A stretch of DNA of 36,255 bases from Pseudomonadota bacterium (lineage in GTDB: Bacteria; Pseudomonadota; Gammaproteobacteria; Pseudomonadales; Oleiphilaceae). A program made the position numbers and the translations under genes. The DNA lies in contig JAEZAA010000270.1 in the NCBI GenBank assembly GCA_023430625.1, forward strand, positions 1-36,255, in the 5' to 3' direction. The notes under the pieces are model-generated. The model was not told where the DNA came from, made no database searches, and saw only the letters and a list, made by a program, of their open reading frames with translations. Shown in pieces: positions 1 through 8,736 of this stretch; position 1 is the first letter of the stretch; the number at the start of each line of letters is the position of its first letter.

Positions 1-40
1 TTGGCGCCCTTCCCTCTCTTACCACGTAAGGAACGATAGA

Positions 41-784
41 ATGAAAATGCGGTTCACTCGGCGACAGCTTGCGACAGCAGCCACCCTTTTTGCAACCATG
101 GGCCTCGCGGCGGCACCCGCTCAGGCAGACCTGTCCGGTAATGTCAGCGTCGTATCCAAATACGTCCTGCGCGGCATTACCGCGGCAACCGAGAACTCCG
201 GCGCGGCCATCCAGGGTGGCTTCGACTATAGCCACGAAACCGGCCTCTACGCCGGCTATTGGGGCTCCAGCCTGGGCTATCCCGGCGTGGATAGCGAACC
301 GACAGCGGACTCCAGCTTCGAAAACGACTTCTACGCCGGCTGGGCGGGCGACGTTGGACCGGTTTCCCTGAGCGCGGGCCTGATTTACTACTACTACCTG
401 GACATCGAAGACGCCAACGGCACCGAGTTTGCCGGAACGGTTGGAGCGGGTCCGGTCAAGCTTGGGGTGAAGTACCTTTTGGAAGACACCGCCTGGGGTA
501 ACTCCGGTGACACCTACGTGACACTGGTCGCCTCCCACGACCTGCCCAATGACTTCACCATCGGCGCCACCGCCGGTTACTACTTCTATGAGGAGAGCGG
601 CGATTTCATCGAGGACACGGAAGAGAGCAGCGGATTTCGCCATTTGGACGTGACCCTGTCCCACCCGATTGGGCAGACCGGCGCGGTCATGAGTCTGACC
701 TACATTATCGGTGGCGAGGATCGTAACGGCGTGGATCAGGAAAATACCGCCGTGCTGGGTATCAGCTACGCGTTCGGCATCTAA
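41..784 (+). CDS. TorF family putative porin
   Basis: Predicted outer-membrane beta-barrel protein of the TorF/TIGR02001 family, 247 aa. It has a Sec signal peptide: Arg-rich n-region, hydrophobic stretch, and a likely cut after the Ala-Gln-Ala at residues 27-29. The mature protein starts with the family-type SKYVLRG segment, followed by GGFDYSHETGLYAGYW. The rest alternates short amphipathic strands rich in Tyr and Gly and ends at SYAFGI, as expected for a barrel. The start is supported by AAGGA 8 bases upstream. It is followed by two stem-loops before the convergent porin gene. The family often sits near nitrogen-transport genes, but none are adjacent here. The transported substrate is unknown. 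Confidence 0.85.
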   Translation: MKMRFTRRQLATAATLFATMGLAAAPAQADLSGNVSVVSKYVLRGITAATENSGAAIQGGFDYSHETGLYAGYWGSSLGYPGVDSEPTADSSFENDFYAGWAGDVGPVSLSAGLIYYYYLDIEDANGTEFAGTVGAGPVKLGVKYLLEDTAWGNSGDTYVTLVASHDLPNDFTIGATAGYYFYEESGDFIEDTEESSGFRHLDVTLSHPIGQTGAVMSLTYIIGGEDRNGVDQENTAVLGISYAFGI

Positions 785-837
785 GTCTTAGGATCTTGCA
801 GGGACGCAGGATCAACCCGAATTCCTCAGGTCATTCC

Positions 838-859
838 GCCCCGCGCCTCGGTGCGGGGC
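838..859. other. GC-rich stem-loop after the TorF-family gene
   Basis: A 7-bp perfect stem (GCCCCGC / GCGGGGC) with an 8-base loop lies between two convergent genes. There is no T-tract on the plus strand, so it is probably a transcript-end hairpin upstream of the better terminator that follows. Confidence 0.45.
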
Positions 860-862
860 AAC

Positions 863-891
863 AAAAAAGCCCTCGCAAGGAGGGCTTTTTG
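863..891. terminator. Bidirectional intrinsic terminator
   Basis: The arms AAAAAGCCCT and AGGGCTTTTT flank the 7-base loop CGCAAGG. A T-run follows on both strands. It should end the plus-strand TorF-family gene and the minus-strand porin gene, which converge here. Confidence 0.9.
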
Positions 892-931
892 TCATCCAAC
901 GCAGGCCTGGACCTGCGTTCGACACGCCGTC

Positions 932-1942
932 TTAGAAGACGTAGGTCGCACCCAGTACCAGCTTCTTGCGCTCAGCACCGTCTTCGAATGCCCAGTTGTC
1001 TGCCCAATCAGCTTCCACGTACACGTACATGTTGGAGGACAGGTTATGCAGTGCCTGCAGGGAGAGCACCAAGCTATCATCCGCGCCATTGTTATCTGGC
1101 ATGCCATACTGCACAGCGGCGATGAACTGGTTCTCACCCATGGTCAGCACACCCGACAACCCGAGCAGGTCACCGAAGTCGGACTGGGTTTCATAGGAGG
1201 CCGCGACGCGAATGTCGCCCAGCTTGTGCGCAATGGAAACGCCGAACGCACTGCCAACGTCGGCGTCGTCAACGATCGTGACGTTATCGCCACGGAGTCC
1301 ATTTCGGGGGGCGTTATCAGCGCTGTCGAATGCGAACGCAACCTTGGTGTTGCTGTCCAGCTCATAGGACGCGACGAGCATAAATGCGTGATCTTCATCA
1401 GCCTGACCATTCACCTGGACCGCAGCCGCCAGCTGAAGACCGCTGTAGTTGGGCGAATAATAGGTGATGGTGTCGCCTTCGGTGGTTCCGGCCGTCAGGT
1501 AGTTGTCACCGACATCTTCAAACAGGTCGTAGACATTATCGGACATCGCATCGTCATAGATAGTGTCGTAAGAGCCGACCTTTACCAAACCAAAATCGCC
1601 CTGCAAGCCGATAAAAGCCTGATCACCGCGGTTCAGGCCTTTGGCGCCGCCTTTACCGTTACCGCCAGATTTCTGCTCATCCGCCAGGAACTCGAATTCC
1701 GCCTTGGCAAAGGCTTTCAAGCCTGGGCGGATCTCGTGCTCATGGGAGAAGCCAATCGTCGATCCGGTATCGCCCATGCTCAAGGAATGGCTATCACCGT
1801 TTGCATCCGACTCAATGTCGTCGTGAGCCAGAGTCAACTGAACGTTGCCGTAAACCTTCGGGAGCTGTAACTCCTGCGCGCCTGCACTGGCGGAAGCAAG
1901 AGTAGCCAGGGCGACTGCTGAAGCGATCAGAGTTTTTTTCAT
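932..1942 (-). CDS. Gram-negative general porin (trimeric 16-strand type)
   Basis: Outer-membrane diffusion porin of the Porin_4/OmpC-like superfamily, 336 aa. It begins with a typical signal peptide (MKKTLIASAVALATLASA...), with cleavage probably after Ala-Gly-Ala. The mature start, LPKVYGNVQLTLAHDD, is typical, and the protein ends in Phe (GATYVF), the barrel-assembly signal. GSYDTIYDDAMSDNVYDLFED resembles the constriction-loop (L3) region. I chose the ATG at 1942 because AAGGAAGA lies just upstream and the signal peptide starts there. An in-frame start 14 codons earlier would spoil the signal peptide. Many acidic residues suggest cation preference or a marine habitat (inference). The upstream region holds two palindromes. 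Confidence 0.9.
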   Translation of the reverse strand: MKKTLIASAVALATLASASAGAQELQLPKVYGNVQLTLAHDDIESDANGDSHSLSMGDTGSTIGFSHEHEIRPGLKAFAKAEFEFLADEQKSGGNGKGGAKGLNRGDQAFIGLQGDFGLVKVGSYDTIYDDAMSDNVYDLFEDVGDNYLTAGTTEGDTITYYSPNYSGLQLAAAVQVNGQADEDHAFMLVASYELDSNTKVAFAFDSADNAPRNGLRGDNVTIVDDADVGSAFGVSIAHKLGDIRVAASYETQSDFGDLLGLSGVLTMGENQFIAAVQYGMPDNNGADDSLVLSLQALHNLSSNMYVYVEADWADNWAFEDGAERKKLVLGATYVF

Positions 1943-2017
1943 TGCGTCTTCCTTTTGTGTGTTAGTCAACTTCATACGAAGCACTTCTGGTTTCAGTTTT
2001 TTTGTTGTAACCGCACG

Positions 2018-2035
2018 ATTTCACTGTGATGAAAT
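2018..2035. promoter_or_regulatory. Palindrome upstream of the porin (candidate operator)
   Basis: Perfect inverted repeat ATTTCA-N6-TGAAAT, 76-93 bases before the porin start codon. Its size and position suit a dimeric regulator. The regulator is not identified. Confidence 0.4.
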
Positions 2036-2054
2036 ACATTTTTCGCAAAACATA

Positions 2055-2070
2055 TGTCACTTTTGTGACA
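2055..2070. promoter_or_regulatory. TGTCAC-N4-GTGACA palindrome upstream of the porin
   Basis: Perfect 6-bp inverted repeat with a 4-base spacer, 113-128 bases upstream of the porin start. It has the shape of a dimer-binding operator. The half-site order does not match the CRP consensus TGTGA-N6-TCACA. The binding protein is unknown. Confidence 0.45.
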
Positions 2071-2351
2071 AACCATCATATTTCGCACAGACGGCTTTAG
2101 CCGGTTCCTCAACACAGACTTCAAGGACACTTTCCATGCCGTCGTTCCAACCGGTTTTCCCTGGATACTTCGTCATTGACTGGTTCGCGCGCCTCGCGCC
2201 AACCCTTGGTTCTTTCATCCCGGAAAAACACAAAACAACAAGTTACACCCCAATCCTCAAAACAGGATTAAATATCATGTCTAGTACAGGACGCCGCCAT
2301 GCGCAATTTCACCAGCTGGTTTTTTCAAAAAATTTGGTGAACCTCGCATTT

Positions 2352-2822
2352 TCAAGCTGAATTACCTCCAGCCCCCGGGCCGCCCGACACATCCAGAACA
2401 AAGGTCACGGGCCCCTCATTCACCAAGCTCACCTGCATGTCCGCGCCAAAGCGCCCAGCCTGCACAACCGGATGGGATTCTCGCGCCCGGGTCAGAAAAA
2501 GGTCGTAGAGCTGGCGGCCAAGTTGCGGCTCGGCCGCCCGGGAGAAACTGGGGCGCAGCCCCTTCTGGGTATCGGCGGCCAAGGTGAATTGCGAGACAAT
2601 CAACAAGCCGCCACGGACGTCGCGCAGGCTCAGGTTCATCTTGCCGTCGGGATCGGGAAAAATACGGTAGGACAACACCTTGTCCAGCAGGCGCTGAACG
2701 GTGCCGGCATCGTCGCCGCGCTCGACGCCGAGCAGCAGCAGAATGCCCTGATCGATGGCGCCAACCACCTCGCCGTCGACCTCGACGGACGCGCGCGCCA
2801 CCCGTTGAATGAGTCCTCTCAT
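2352..2822 (-). CDS. dtd: D-aminoacyl-tRNA deacylase
   Basis: Cytoplasmic proofreading enzyme that hydrolyses D-aminoacyl-tRNA and removes glycine mischarged on tRNA(Ala). At 156 aa it is slightly longer than the usual 145. Both family signatures are present: SQFTL at residues 77-81 and NEGPVT at 135-140, the latter carrying the Gly-cisPro pair that shapes the active site across the dimer. The N-terminus MRGLIQRVARASVEVDG is canonical, so I start at the ATG at 2822. A GTG seven codons upstream (2843) is possible, and the ribosome site is weak for both. The last dozen residues are a Gly-rich tail (SGGPGAGGNSA) beyond the usual family end. Confidence 0.95.
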   Translation of the reverse strand: MRGLIQRVARASVEVDGEVVGAIDQGILLLLGVERGDDAGTVQRLLDKVLSYRIFPDPDGKMNLSLRDVRGGLLIVSQFTLAADTQKGLRPSFSRAAEPQLGRQLYDLFLTRARESHPVVQAGRFGADMQVSLVNEGPVTFVLDVSGGPGAGGNSA

Positions 2823-2952
2823 GCGATACGATCCATCAAGCACTTACGCAGGAACCAGGCAGGAACGGGACATCTCCTTCCGTTCCAGAGTGCGGACTAT
2901 ATCGCAGGGTCTCCGTTAAAAAAAGCCGTCGCGTTTAAATCAATGGCTTGAT

Positions 2953-2987
2953 CGCCCACCCGCACCCCTGAGCGGGGCGGATGGGCG
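2953..2987 (-). other. Stem-loop after czcA
   Basis: An imperfect 11-bp stem (CGCCCATCCGC paired with GCGGGTGGGCG on the minus strand, one G-U) lies a few bases past the czcA stop. No T-run follows, so this is a possible Rho-assisted or weak terminator. Confidence 0.4.
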
Positions 2988-2993
2988 GCCTCG

Positions 2994-5900
2994 CTAATGG
3001 CGCCGATGGACGCTGCGATAAAGCGCCGGCAACACCAGCAGCGTCAATGTGGTGGAGGACAGAATCCCGCCGATCACCACCGTGGCCAGAGGTCTTTGCA
3101 CCTCGGCGCCGGTACCCGTGGCAATGGCCATGGGGACAAAGCCCAAGGACGCCACCAGCGCCGTCATCAGCACCGGTCGCAGCCGGGCAATCGCGCCCTC
3201 GGTCACGGCCTGGTCCATGGGCATGCCGTCCCGAATCAGGTTGCGGATGAAGGAAATCATCACCAGTCCGTTGAGAACCGCCACGCCCGACAGCGCGATA
3301 AAGCCGACCGCGGCGGAGATGGAAAAGGGAATGCCTCGCAGCCACAGCGCCGCCACGCCCCCGGTGAGGGCAAAGGGAATGCCGGTGAACACGAGCAGGC
3401 CATCCTTGACGTTGTTGAACATGGCAAACAGCAGGATAAAGACCAGCAGCAGGGCCAGGGGAACCACGATTTGCAGCCGCTGGGCGGCGGACTGTAACTG
3501 CTCGAACTGCCCACCCCAATCGAGCCAATAGCCCGCGGGCACCTTGACCTGTTGCGTAATCGCCTGCTGGGCATCGGCAACGAACGAACCCAGATCGCGC
3601 CCCTGCACATTGGCCGTGACCAGGACCCGCCGCTTGCCGTTCTCACGGCTGATCTGGGCGGGGCCGGACGTTAGTTTCAGCTCCGCCACGTCCGAGAGCA
3701 GAACGAAGTTCGCCTGACCGTTCGTGCTCGCGGATTCCGGCAAGGGAACCGGTATCCGGCCGATTGCCTCCAGGTCGCTACGAATGTATTCCGGCAGGCG
3801 CACCACCAGATCAAAACGGCGGTCCCCCTGGAAGACCGTGCCGGCATTGCGGCCGCCGGTCGCGATCTCCAGGGCCTGCTGCACTTCGCTGACGTTGAGG
3901 CCATAGCGGGCGGTTTTTTCGCGATCGATCGCCACGGTCAACACGGGTAGGCCTGTTGTTTGTTCCACCTGCACGGCCGAGGCTCCGGGCACCTGTTGCA
4001 GCACCCCGGCGATTGCCGTGGCGGTGTCCGTCAGGACCTCCTGGTCATCGCCGAACACCTTGACGCCGATATCACTGCGCACCCCGGAGATCAGCTCATT
4101 GAAACGTAACTGGATTGGCTGGGAGAACTCGTAATTGCTCCCGGGCAGTAAGTTCACCGCCGCCTGCGCTTCGCGCAGCAACTGGTCGCGCGGCTTGTCC
4201 GGGTCCGGCCACTGGTCGCGCGGCTTGAGCATCACGTACGCATCGGAGATGTTGGGTGGCATGGGGTCCGAGGCGATCTCAGCCGAGCCGGTGCGGGCAA
4301 AGATGCGCTCGATTTCCGGAAACCGCTGCAGGAGGTGAGTCTCCAATTTCTTTTGCAGGTCCACCGACTCCGTCAGGCTCGTGCTGGGAATCCGTAGCGC
4401 CTGGATGGCGAAGTCCCCCTCGTTGAGCCCGGGAATGAACTCACTTCCCATCCGCGTCGCCAGTAGGCCCGAGAGCAGGACCGTCACCAGCGCGAAGACA
4501 AAGACGACGGGCTTGTTCTTCATCACCCACCCCAGCAGCGGCGCATACACTCGGCCCGCGCTTCGCATGAGCAAGTTGTCCTTCTCGCCGACCCTGCCGG
4601 TCAGCGTGAGCGCCACCGCCGCCGGCACGAAGGTCACCGACAGAAGCATCGCCCCCAGCAGCGCCATCACCACGGTGAACGCCATGGGATGAAACATTTT
4701 GCCCTCGACGCCGGTCAGAGCGAAGATCGGCAGATACACGATCATGATGATGAGCTGGCCAAACAGCAGCGCCCGACGGGTCTCGGCCGAGGCCGCGAAG
4801 ACCTCGTGGAACCGCTCCGAGCGCGTCAATGGGCGTCCCAAACGGGTTTGCGCATGGGCCAGGCGACGCACGCAATTCTCCACAATCACCACGGCGCCAT
4901 CGATGATGATCCCGAAGTCGAGGGCGCCCAAGCTCATCAGATTGGCGCTAACCCGGTTGGATACCATGCCCGTGAAGGTGAAGAGCATCGACAGGGGGAT
5001 GATCAGCGCCGTGATAACGGCCGCGCGCAGATTCCCCAAGAACAGGAACAGCACGACGATGACCAGCACCGCGCCCTCGAGCAGGTTCTTCTTCACGGTA
5101 CCGATCGCCTTTTCGACCAGAACCGTCCGGTCGTAGACCGGCACCGCCACCACGCCCTCCGGCAACGAACGGTTCACCTCGACCATTCGTTGCGCCACCG
5201 CCTGGGCAACGGCGCGGCTGTTCTCGCCAATCAGCATGAAGACGGTCCCCAGCACCACCTCGCGCCCGTTCTCGGTCGCGGCTCCCGTGCGAAGCTCCCG
5301 TCCCAGGGAGACGTCGGCCACGTCGCGCACCCGGACCGGCACGCCACCCGCGTTACCGACGACAATGTTGGCGATTTCCGCCAGGCTCTCGACTTGGCCC
5401 GGCGCCCGGATCAGATACTGCTCGCCCCGCCGCTCGATGTAACCGGCGCCGACGTTGGCGTTGTTGTTTTCCAGGGCCGTGACGATATCCGCCAGGGACA
5501 GCCGATGGGAAAAGAGCTTTTCCGGAATTGGCGCGACCTGGTACTGCTTGACGTCGCCGCCGATGGAGTTCACTTCCGTCACCCCGGGCACCGTGCGCAA
5601 TTGCGGCTTGATGATCCAGTCCTGGATCTCGCGCAGGTCCATTGGCATGTATGGCGTGCCGTCAGGCTTGCGGGCGCCCTCCTCGGCTTCCAGGGTCCAC
5701 AGGTAGATCTCGCCGAGACCCGTGGAAATCGGTCCCATGGCGGGCGCCAGGCCTTGCGGCAACTCCGTCGCGGCGGCCTGGAGCCGCTCGTTCACCAGTT
5801 GGCGCGCAAAATAGATATCGGTGCCGTCCTCGAAGATCACGGTGATCTGGGACAGGCCATAGCGTGACAGCGACCGCACCTCATCAAGGCCGGGCAAACC

Positions 5901-6122
5901 CGCCATGACGGTTTCCACCGGGTAGGTGACCCGTTGCTCGACTTCCAGCGGCGAAAGGCCGGGAGCGGCGGTATTGATTTGGACCTGGACGTTGGTGATA
6001 TCCGGTACCGCGTCGATGGGCAGTTTCTGGTAGCTGAAAATACCCAGGGCCACCACGCCCAATACGCCCAGCATGACAATCCAGCGCTGCTCGATCGAGA
6101 AGCGGATAATTCTCTCAAACAT
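2994..6122 (-). CDS. czcA: CzcA/CusA-type heavy-metal efflux RND transporter
   Basis: Inner-membrane proton/metal antiporter of the HME-RND family, 1042 aa, the usual length. It has TM1 at about 14-30 and a periplasmic porter domain, then a TM bundle starting near residue 347. It carries LDFGIIIDGAVVIVEN with Asp402, Asp408 and Glu415, the proton-relay residues at exactly the numbers known for Cupriavidus CzcA. That favours the Zn/Co/Cd (CzcA) class over monovalent Cu/Ag pumps, though the substrate remains inference. A second porter domain and TM bundle follow (about 560-1035). The start is supported by AGAGGAA upstream. It is the last gene of the operon, 17 bases after czcB. Confidence 0.93.
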   Translation of the reverse strand: MFERIIRFSIEQRWIVMLGVLGVVALGIFSYQKLPIDAVPDITNVQVQINTAAPGLSPLEVEQRVTYPVETVMAGLPGLDEVRSLSRYGLSQITVIFEDGTDIYFARQLVNERLQAAATELPQGLAPAMGPISTGLGEIYLWTLEAEEGARKPDGTPYMPMDLREIQDWIIKPQLRTVPGVTEVNSIGGDVKQYQVAPIPEKLFSHRLSLADIVTALENNNANVGAGYIERRGEQYLIRAPGQVESLAEIANIVVGNAGGVPVRVRDVADVSLGRELRTGAATENGREVVLGTVFMLIGENSRAVAQAVAQRMVEVNRSLPEGVVAVPVYDRTVLVEKAIGTVKKNLLEGAVLVIVVLFLFLGNLRAAVITALIIPLSMLFTFTGMVSNRVSANLMSLGALDFGIIIDGAVVIVENCVRRLAHAQTRLGRPLTRSERFHEVFAASAETRRALLFGQLIIMIVYLPIFALTGVEGKMFHPMAFTVVMALLGAMLLSVTFVPAAVALTLTGRVGEKDNLLMRSAGRVYAPLLGWVMKNKPVVFVFALVTVLLSGLLATRMGSEFIPGLNEGDFAIQALRIPSTSLTESVDLQKKLETHLLQRFPEIERIFARTGSAEIASDPMPPNISDAYVMLKPRDQWPDPDKPRDQLLREAQAAVNLLPGSNYEFSQPIQLRFNELISGVRSDIGVKVFGDDQEVLTDTATAIAGVLQQVPGASAVQVEQTTGLPVLTVAIDREKTARYGLNVSEVQQALEIATGGRNAGTVFQGDRRFDLVVRLPEYIRSDLEAIGRIPVPLPESASTNGQANFVLLSDVAELKLTSGPAQISRENGKRRVLVTANVQGRDLGSFVADAQQAITQQVKVPAGYWLDWGGQFEQLQSAAQRLQIVVPLALLLVFILLFAMFNNVKDGLLVFTGIPFALTGGVAALWLRGIPFSISAAVGFIALSGVAVLNGLVMISFIRNLIRDGMPMDQAVTEGAIARLRPVLMTALVASLGFVPMAIATGTGAEVQRPLATVVIGGILSSTTLTLLVLPALYRSVHRRH

Positions 6123-6139
6123 GACGATTCCTCTGGCGC

Positions 6140-7411
6140 CTAGTGGCTGTGCTGGACGCTGGCTTTACCCAGTTCGGACTTGATCACGAAGCTGCCCCGC
6201 GCCGCGTATTCCGTTCCGGCCTCAAGCCCGGCCCGCACTTCCGTGACCTGGCCGTCGCTGGCTCCGAGCTCCACGGGCCGAGGACGAAAGCCGGCCTTCG
6301 TCCGCACGAACACGACCGACCGGTTTTCCAGGGTCTGGATCGCCTCGCTGTCCACCGCCACGGGTACCTGCCGGGTATCCGTCCGCAGGAGCACCCGCAC
6401 GAACAGGCCCGGACGCCAGATGCCATCGGGATTCGGGACGACCAGCCGCGCCGGCGCCGTCCTCGTCTGCGCGCCGATGACCGCCCCCACGTACATGACC
6501 CGCCCCGGCACCTCGGCCTCGAACGCCACGGATACGATGCGGGCCGGCGTACCGACGCGGATTTCATTGAGGACGCTGGCCGGCACGGCGGTGACGGCCC
6601 AGACCTCGGAGAGGTCGGTGATGGTAAAGATATTGGTGCCCTCCTCAATGGCCTCGCCGCGGACTACGTGTTTCTCCACGACGGTGCCGGCGAAGGGTGC
6701 CCGCAACTCGTAACGATTCAACCCGTTCTGGCTACTCGCCGCAGCCCCCAGGGCACTGAGCTTCTGGCGAGCGTTGTCATGGGCCACTTCGGCCTCCCGC
6801 AAGTCCTGGCGGGCTTGCAGGTAGTCCCGTTCCGCCGAGATCTTTTCGTCCCACAATTGCCGTTCTCGCGCATACCAATCCTTCGCCATCTGCAGGCGCT
6901 TCTCCGCCGCGCGCAGTTCGCTACGCAGGTCCGACAGTTCCGCGCTGGCGATGACGGCCAGGACCTGGCCTTTCTCCACCGCCTGACCCAGCTCCACCGA
7001 CACGGACTCCACCACGCCACGCACGCGGGGCACGATATGACTGGTGCGGTCCTGATTGACGGTAATCTCCCCCGGCAACTGCACCCGGCGCCCGATCTCC
7101 GCGGGAGCCGCCGCCTTGATCTGAATGCCCGCCAGTTGGACCTTGTTGTCGGACAGCGCCACGAGATCTTCCTCGTGTTCCTCGTGTTCCTCGTGTTCCT
7201 CGTGTGCGTGCTGTTCGTGCCGGTGCTCGTCGTGCTCGTCGTGCTCGTCGTGCTCGTCGTGCGGGGCAGCATGATCGGCCTGACCGACTTCGTCATGCCC
7301 ATGTCCACCGTGGGCATCGACGGACCCGGCGGGTTCGGAACGCCAAATGAAAAACGCCAGAACGGCTCCCACGACCAGAATGATGGCGACTGCAATGTTT
7401 TGATTCTTCAT
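6140..7411 (-). CDS. czcB: Periplasmic adaptor subunit of metal efflux RND pump, His-rich
   Basis: Membrane-fusion protein that links the RND pump to the outer-membrane channel, 423 aa. It has one N-terminal membrane anchor (about residues 6-23), then a strongly His/Glu/Asp-rich segment at 34-79 with 15 histidines. The usual adaptor fold follows: the first half of a lipoyl-like hairpin with PRVRGVVESV, an Ala/Glu/Arg-rich coiled-coil hairpin (about 165-225), the second lipoyl half RAPFAGTV, and beta-barrel and membrane-proximal domains. The His-rich part is written in two short DNA repeats, listed separately, and probably binds or buffers metal ions, as known for CzcB N-termini. AGAGGT precedes the ATG. 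It lies 9 bases after czcC. Confidence 0.92.
   Translation of the reverse strand: MKNQNIAVAIILVVGAVLAFFIWRSEPAGSVDAHGGHGHDEVGQADHAAPHDEHDEHDEHDEHRHEQHAHEEHEEHEEHEEDLVALSDNKVQLAGIQIKAAAPAEIGRRVQLPGEITVNQDRTSHIVPRVRGVVESVSVELGQAVEKGQVLAVIASAELSDLRSELRAAEKRLQMAKDWYARERQLWDEKISAERDYLQARQDLREAEVAHDNARQKLSALGAAASSQNGLNRYELRAPFAGTVVEKHVVRGEAIEEGTNIFTITDLSEVWAVTAVPASVLNEIRVGTPARIVSVAFEAEVPGRVMYVGAVIGAQTRTAPARLVVPNPDGIWRPGLFVRVLLRTDTRQVPVAVDSEAIQTLENRSVVFVRTKAGFRPRPVELGASDGQVTEVRAGLEAGTEYAARGSFVIKSELGKASVQHSH
7169..7204. repeat. 4 x 9-bp tandem repeat in czcB
   Basis: Four perfect copies of TTCCTCGTG on the plus strand. On the coding strand they give Glu-Glu-His units at about residues 70-81. The unit length is a multiple of three, so copy-number change keeps the frame. 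Confidence 0.9.
7225..7260. repeat. Second 4 x 9-bp tandem repeat in czcB
   Basis: Four perfect copies of GCTCGTCGT on the plus strand. On the coding strand they give Asp-Glu-His units at about residues 51-63. It is separated from the first array by 20 bases and lies in the same reading frame. Confidence 0.9.
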
Positions 7412-7420
7412 GGTGACCTC

Positions 7421-8701
7421 TTAGTTCTGTTCCATACCCGCAACCGCCATGCCGCGAATGCCTTCAATCACGGCCAGGGCTTGGTGGGCTTCCGCCTGGG
7501 CTCGGACAAAGTGGGTACGCGCCTGATCCAAGGCGCGTTGCGCCTCCAACACCTCGAGAAGGCTGAATTTCCCAAGCTCGAATCCCTTCAGGGTGGCGTC
7601 GTAGGCACCTTGCGCGCTGGGCAGGATGTCCTGGCGCATGATGTCCGCCTCGTCGCGGGCGGTATCCAACTGGGTATAGGCGAGCAGCAATTCCTGGCGT
7701 ACCTGAACACGCGTCGATGCCAGCTGATCCCGAGCAATGTCGATACGCCGCTGAGCCTCCAGGAGATTGCCCTGGTTTCGATCAAACAGGGGAAGCGGCA
7801 TGGAAAAACCGATAACCGGAATCGTCTCGTCGGATTCCTCGATGCGCTTGGCGCCCGCGGTCAGCGTCACGGGCGGGATTCGCCTGGTCTGCTCCAGCTC
7901 CGCAAGCGCCCGGGCGCGCATGAGTTCCCGCTGAGCCAACACCAGCCTGGGCGCCCGCTCGACCGCTTGCTCCAGGGCGCGGCGCGAGCCGGGTTCCGGG
8001 AGCCGGTCCAGCTCGCCGTCAAGACGCGAGAACGCGGGGTGCGATTCCCCCCAGAGTCCCGCCAGACGTAGGCGCGCGGCTTCCAGCTGGCCCCGCGCCT
8101 GGCGCTGCTCGGTGCGGGCGGTGGTTGCGGTGAGCTGGGCGCGGATCTCTTCAACCGGCGAAACGTCGCCCGCCTTGACTCGCTTGGCCGTGACCGCCAA
8201 TACCTTGTTCGCCAGTTCCAGTGCCCGCTCTGCTTGCCGGGCCTGCTCCTGCGCCGTGAGGGTCAGCGCGAATGCTCGCAGAACCTGGCTGCGCACGTCC
8301 GCCAGTGCCAGCGCATACCGCGCTTCCGCCAGGCGCCATCCCTGTTCGGCAACATCCATGCGGGCCGCCCGCTGGCCGCCCAACTCCAGGGGCTGGGACA
8401 GTATCAGCGTTGTTTCGCGCTCGGACGAATCCGAGCCTTCAATCTCCAGTTCCAGTTCTGGATTGGGCCAGAGCGCCGCTTGCGCGCGCGCCGCCTCCGT
8501 GGCATTGACTTCGCCGCGGGCCACGGCCAGTTCTGGATTTAGCCTGAGCGCCCGCTGCAGCGCCTCGTCAAGCCCCAGCACCTCGCTGGCTTGCGCCGAC
8601 GTAACCAGGGATGGAGTCACATTGGCCGGCTCGGTCGCGCCGACGCCACAGGGCGCAAAGAGGAGCACCGCCACGAGTCGAGCGGAGAGTGTAGATCGCA
8701 T
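7421..8701 (-). CDS. czcC: TolC-family outer-membrane channel of metal efflux pump
   Basis: Outer-membrane factor of the pump, 426 aa, close to CzcC length. A signal peptide (MRSTLSARLVAVLLFAPCGVGA) is followed by two repeats of the OEP domain. Both contain LNPELAVARGEV-like and Ala/Arg/Glu-rich helices that form the periplasmic tunnel. The motifs LWPNPELELE and MPLPLFDRNQGN are typical of the CzcC subgroup. The ATG at 8701 follows AAGAG. It lies between the czcI-like gene and czcB, giving the same order as czcICBA of Cupriavidus, which supports the assignment. Confidence 0.9.
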   Translation of the reverse strand: MRSTLSARLVAVLLFAPCGVGATEPANVTPSLVTSAQASEVLGLDEALQRALRLNPELAVARGEVNATEAARAQAALWPNPELELEIEGSDSSERETTLILSQPLELGGQRAARMDVAEQGWRLAEARYALALADVRSQVLRAFALTLTAQEQARQAERALELANKVLAVTAKRVKAGDVSPVEEIRAQLTATTARTEQRQARGQLEAARLRLAGLWGESHPAFSRLDGELDRLPEPGSRRALEQAVERAPRLVLAQRELMRARALAELEQTRRIPPVTLTAGAKRIEESDETIPVIGFSMPLPLFDRNQGNLLEAQRRIDIARDQLASTRVQVRQELLLAYTQLDTARDEADIMRQDILPSAQGAYDATLKGFELGKFSLLEVLEAQRALDQARTHFVRAQAEAHQALAVIEGIRGMAVAGMEQN

Positions 8702-8736
8702 CTGTTTTTCTCTTGATCCTTCGTCGAACGGAGCCG

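Larger units (their letters stand above)
1943..2351. other. Intergenic region upstream of the porin and downstream of dtd
   Basis: This 409-base stretch has no supportable gene. It holds the porin's upstream regulatory region at its left end, with two perfect inverted repeats listed separately. It also has an AATCCT-N6-AGGATT inverted repeat at 2252-2269 of unknown meaning. An A/T-rich TTTTTTCAAAAAA stretch near 2323-2335 may help end dtd transcription. Base composition is lower in GC than the flanking genes. Confidence 0.6.

Noticed and set aside
851..1870. 339-codon open frame opposite the porin
   Set aside because: Antisense to a clear porin with signal peptide and terminal Phe; the frame begins inside the terminator region and has no ribosome site.
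2055..2070. CRP site upstream of the porin
   Set aside because: The half-sites are ordered TGTCAC...GTGACA, not TGTGA...TCACA, and the spacer is 4, not 6, so CRP is not supported.
1959..2360. 133-codon plus-strand frame between the porin and dtd
   Set aside because: It has no ribosome site and no domain, crosses both palindromes and reads into dtd; probably regulatory DNA.
7169..7260. CRISPR or mobile-element repeat
   Set aside because: The 9-bp direct repeats are coding, in frame and without spacers; they are simple tandem repeats.
6143..8071. 642-codon open frame opposite czcB and czcC
   Set aside because: Antisense shadow; its apparent repeats are the reverse reading of the czcB tandem repeats.
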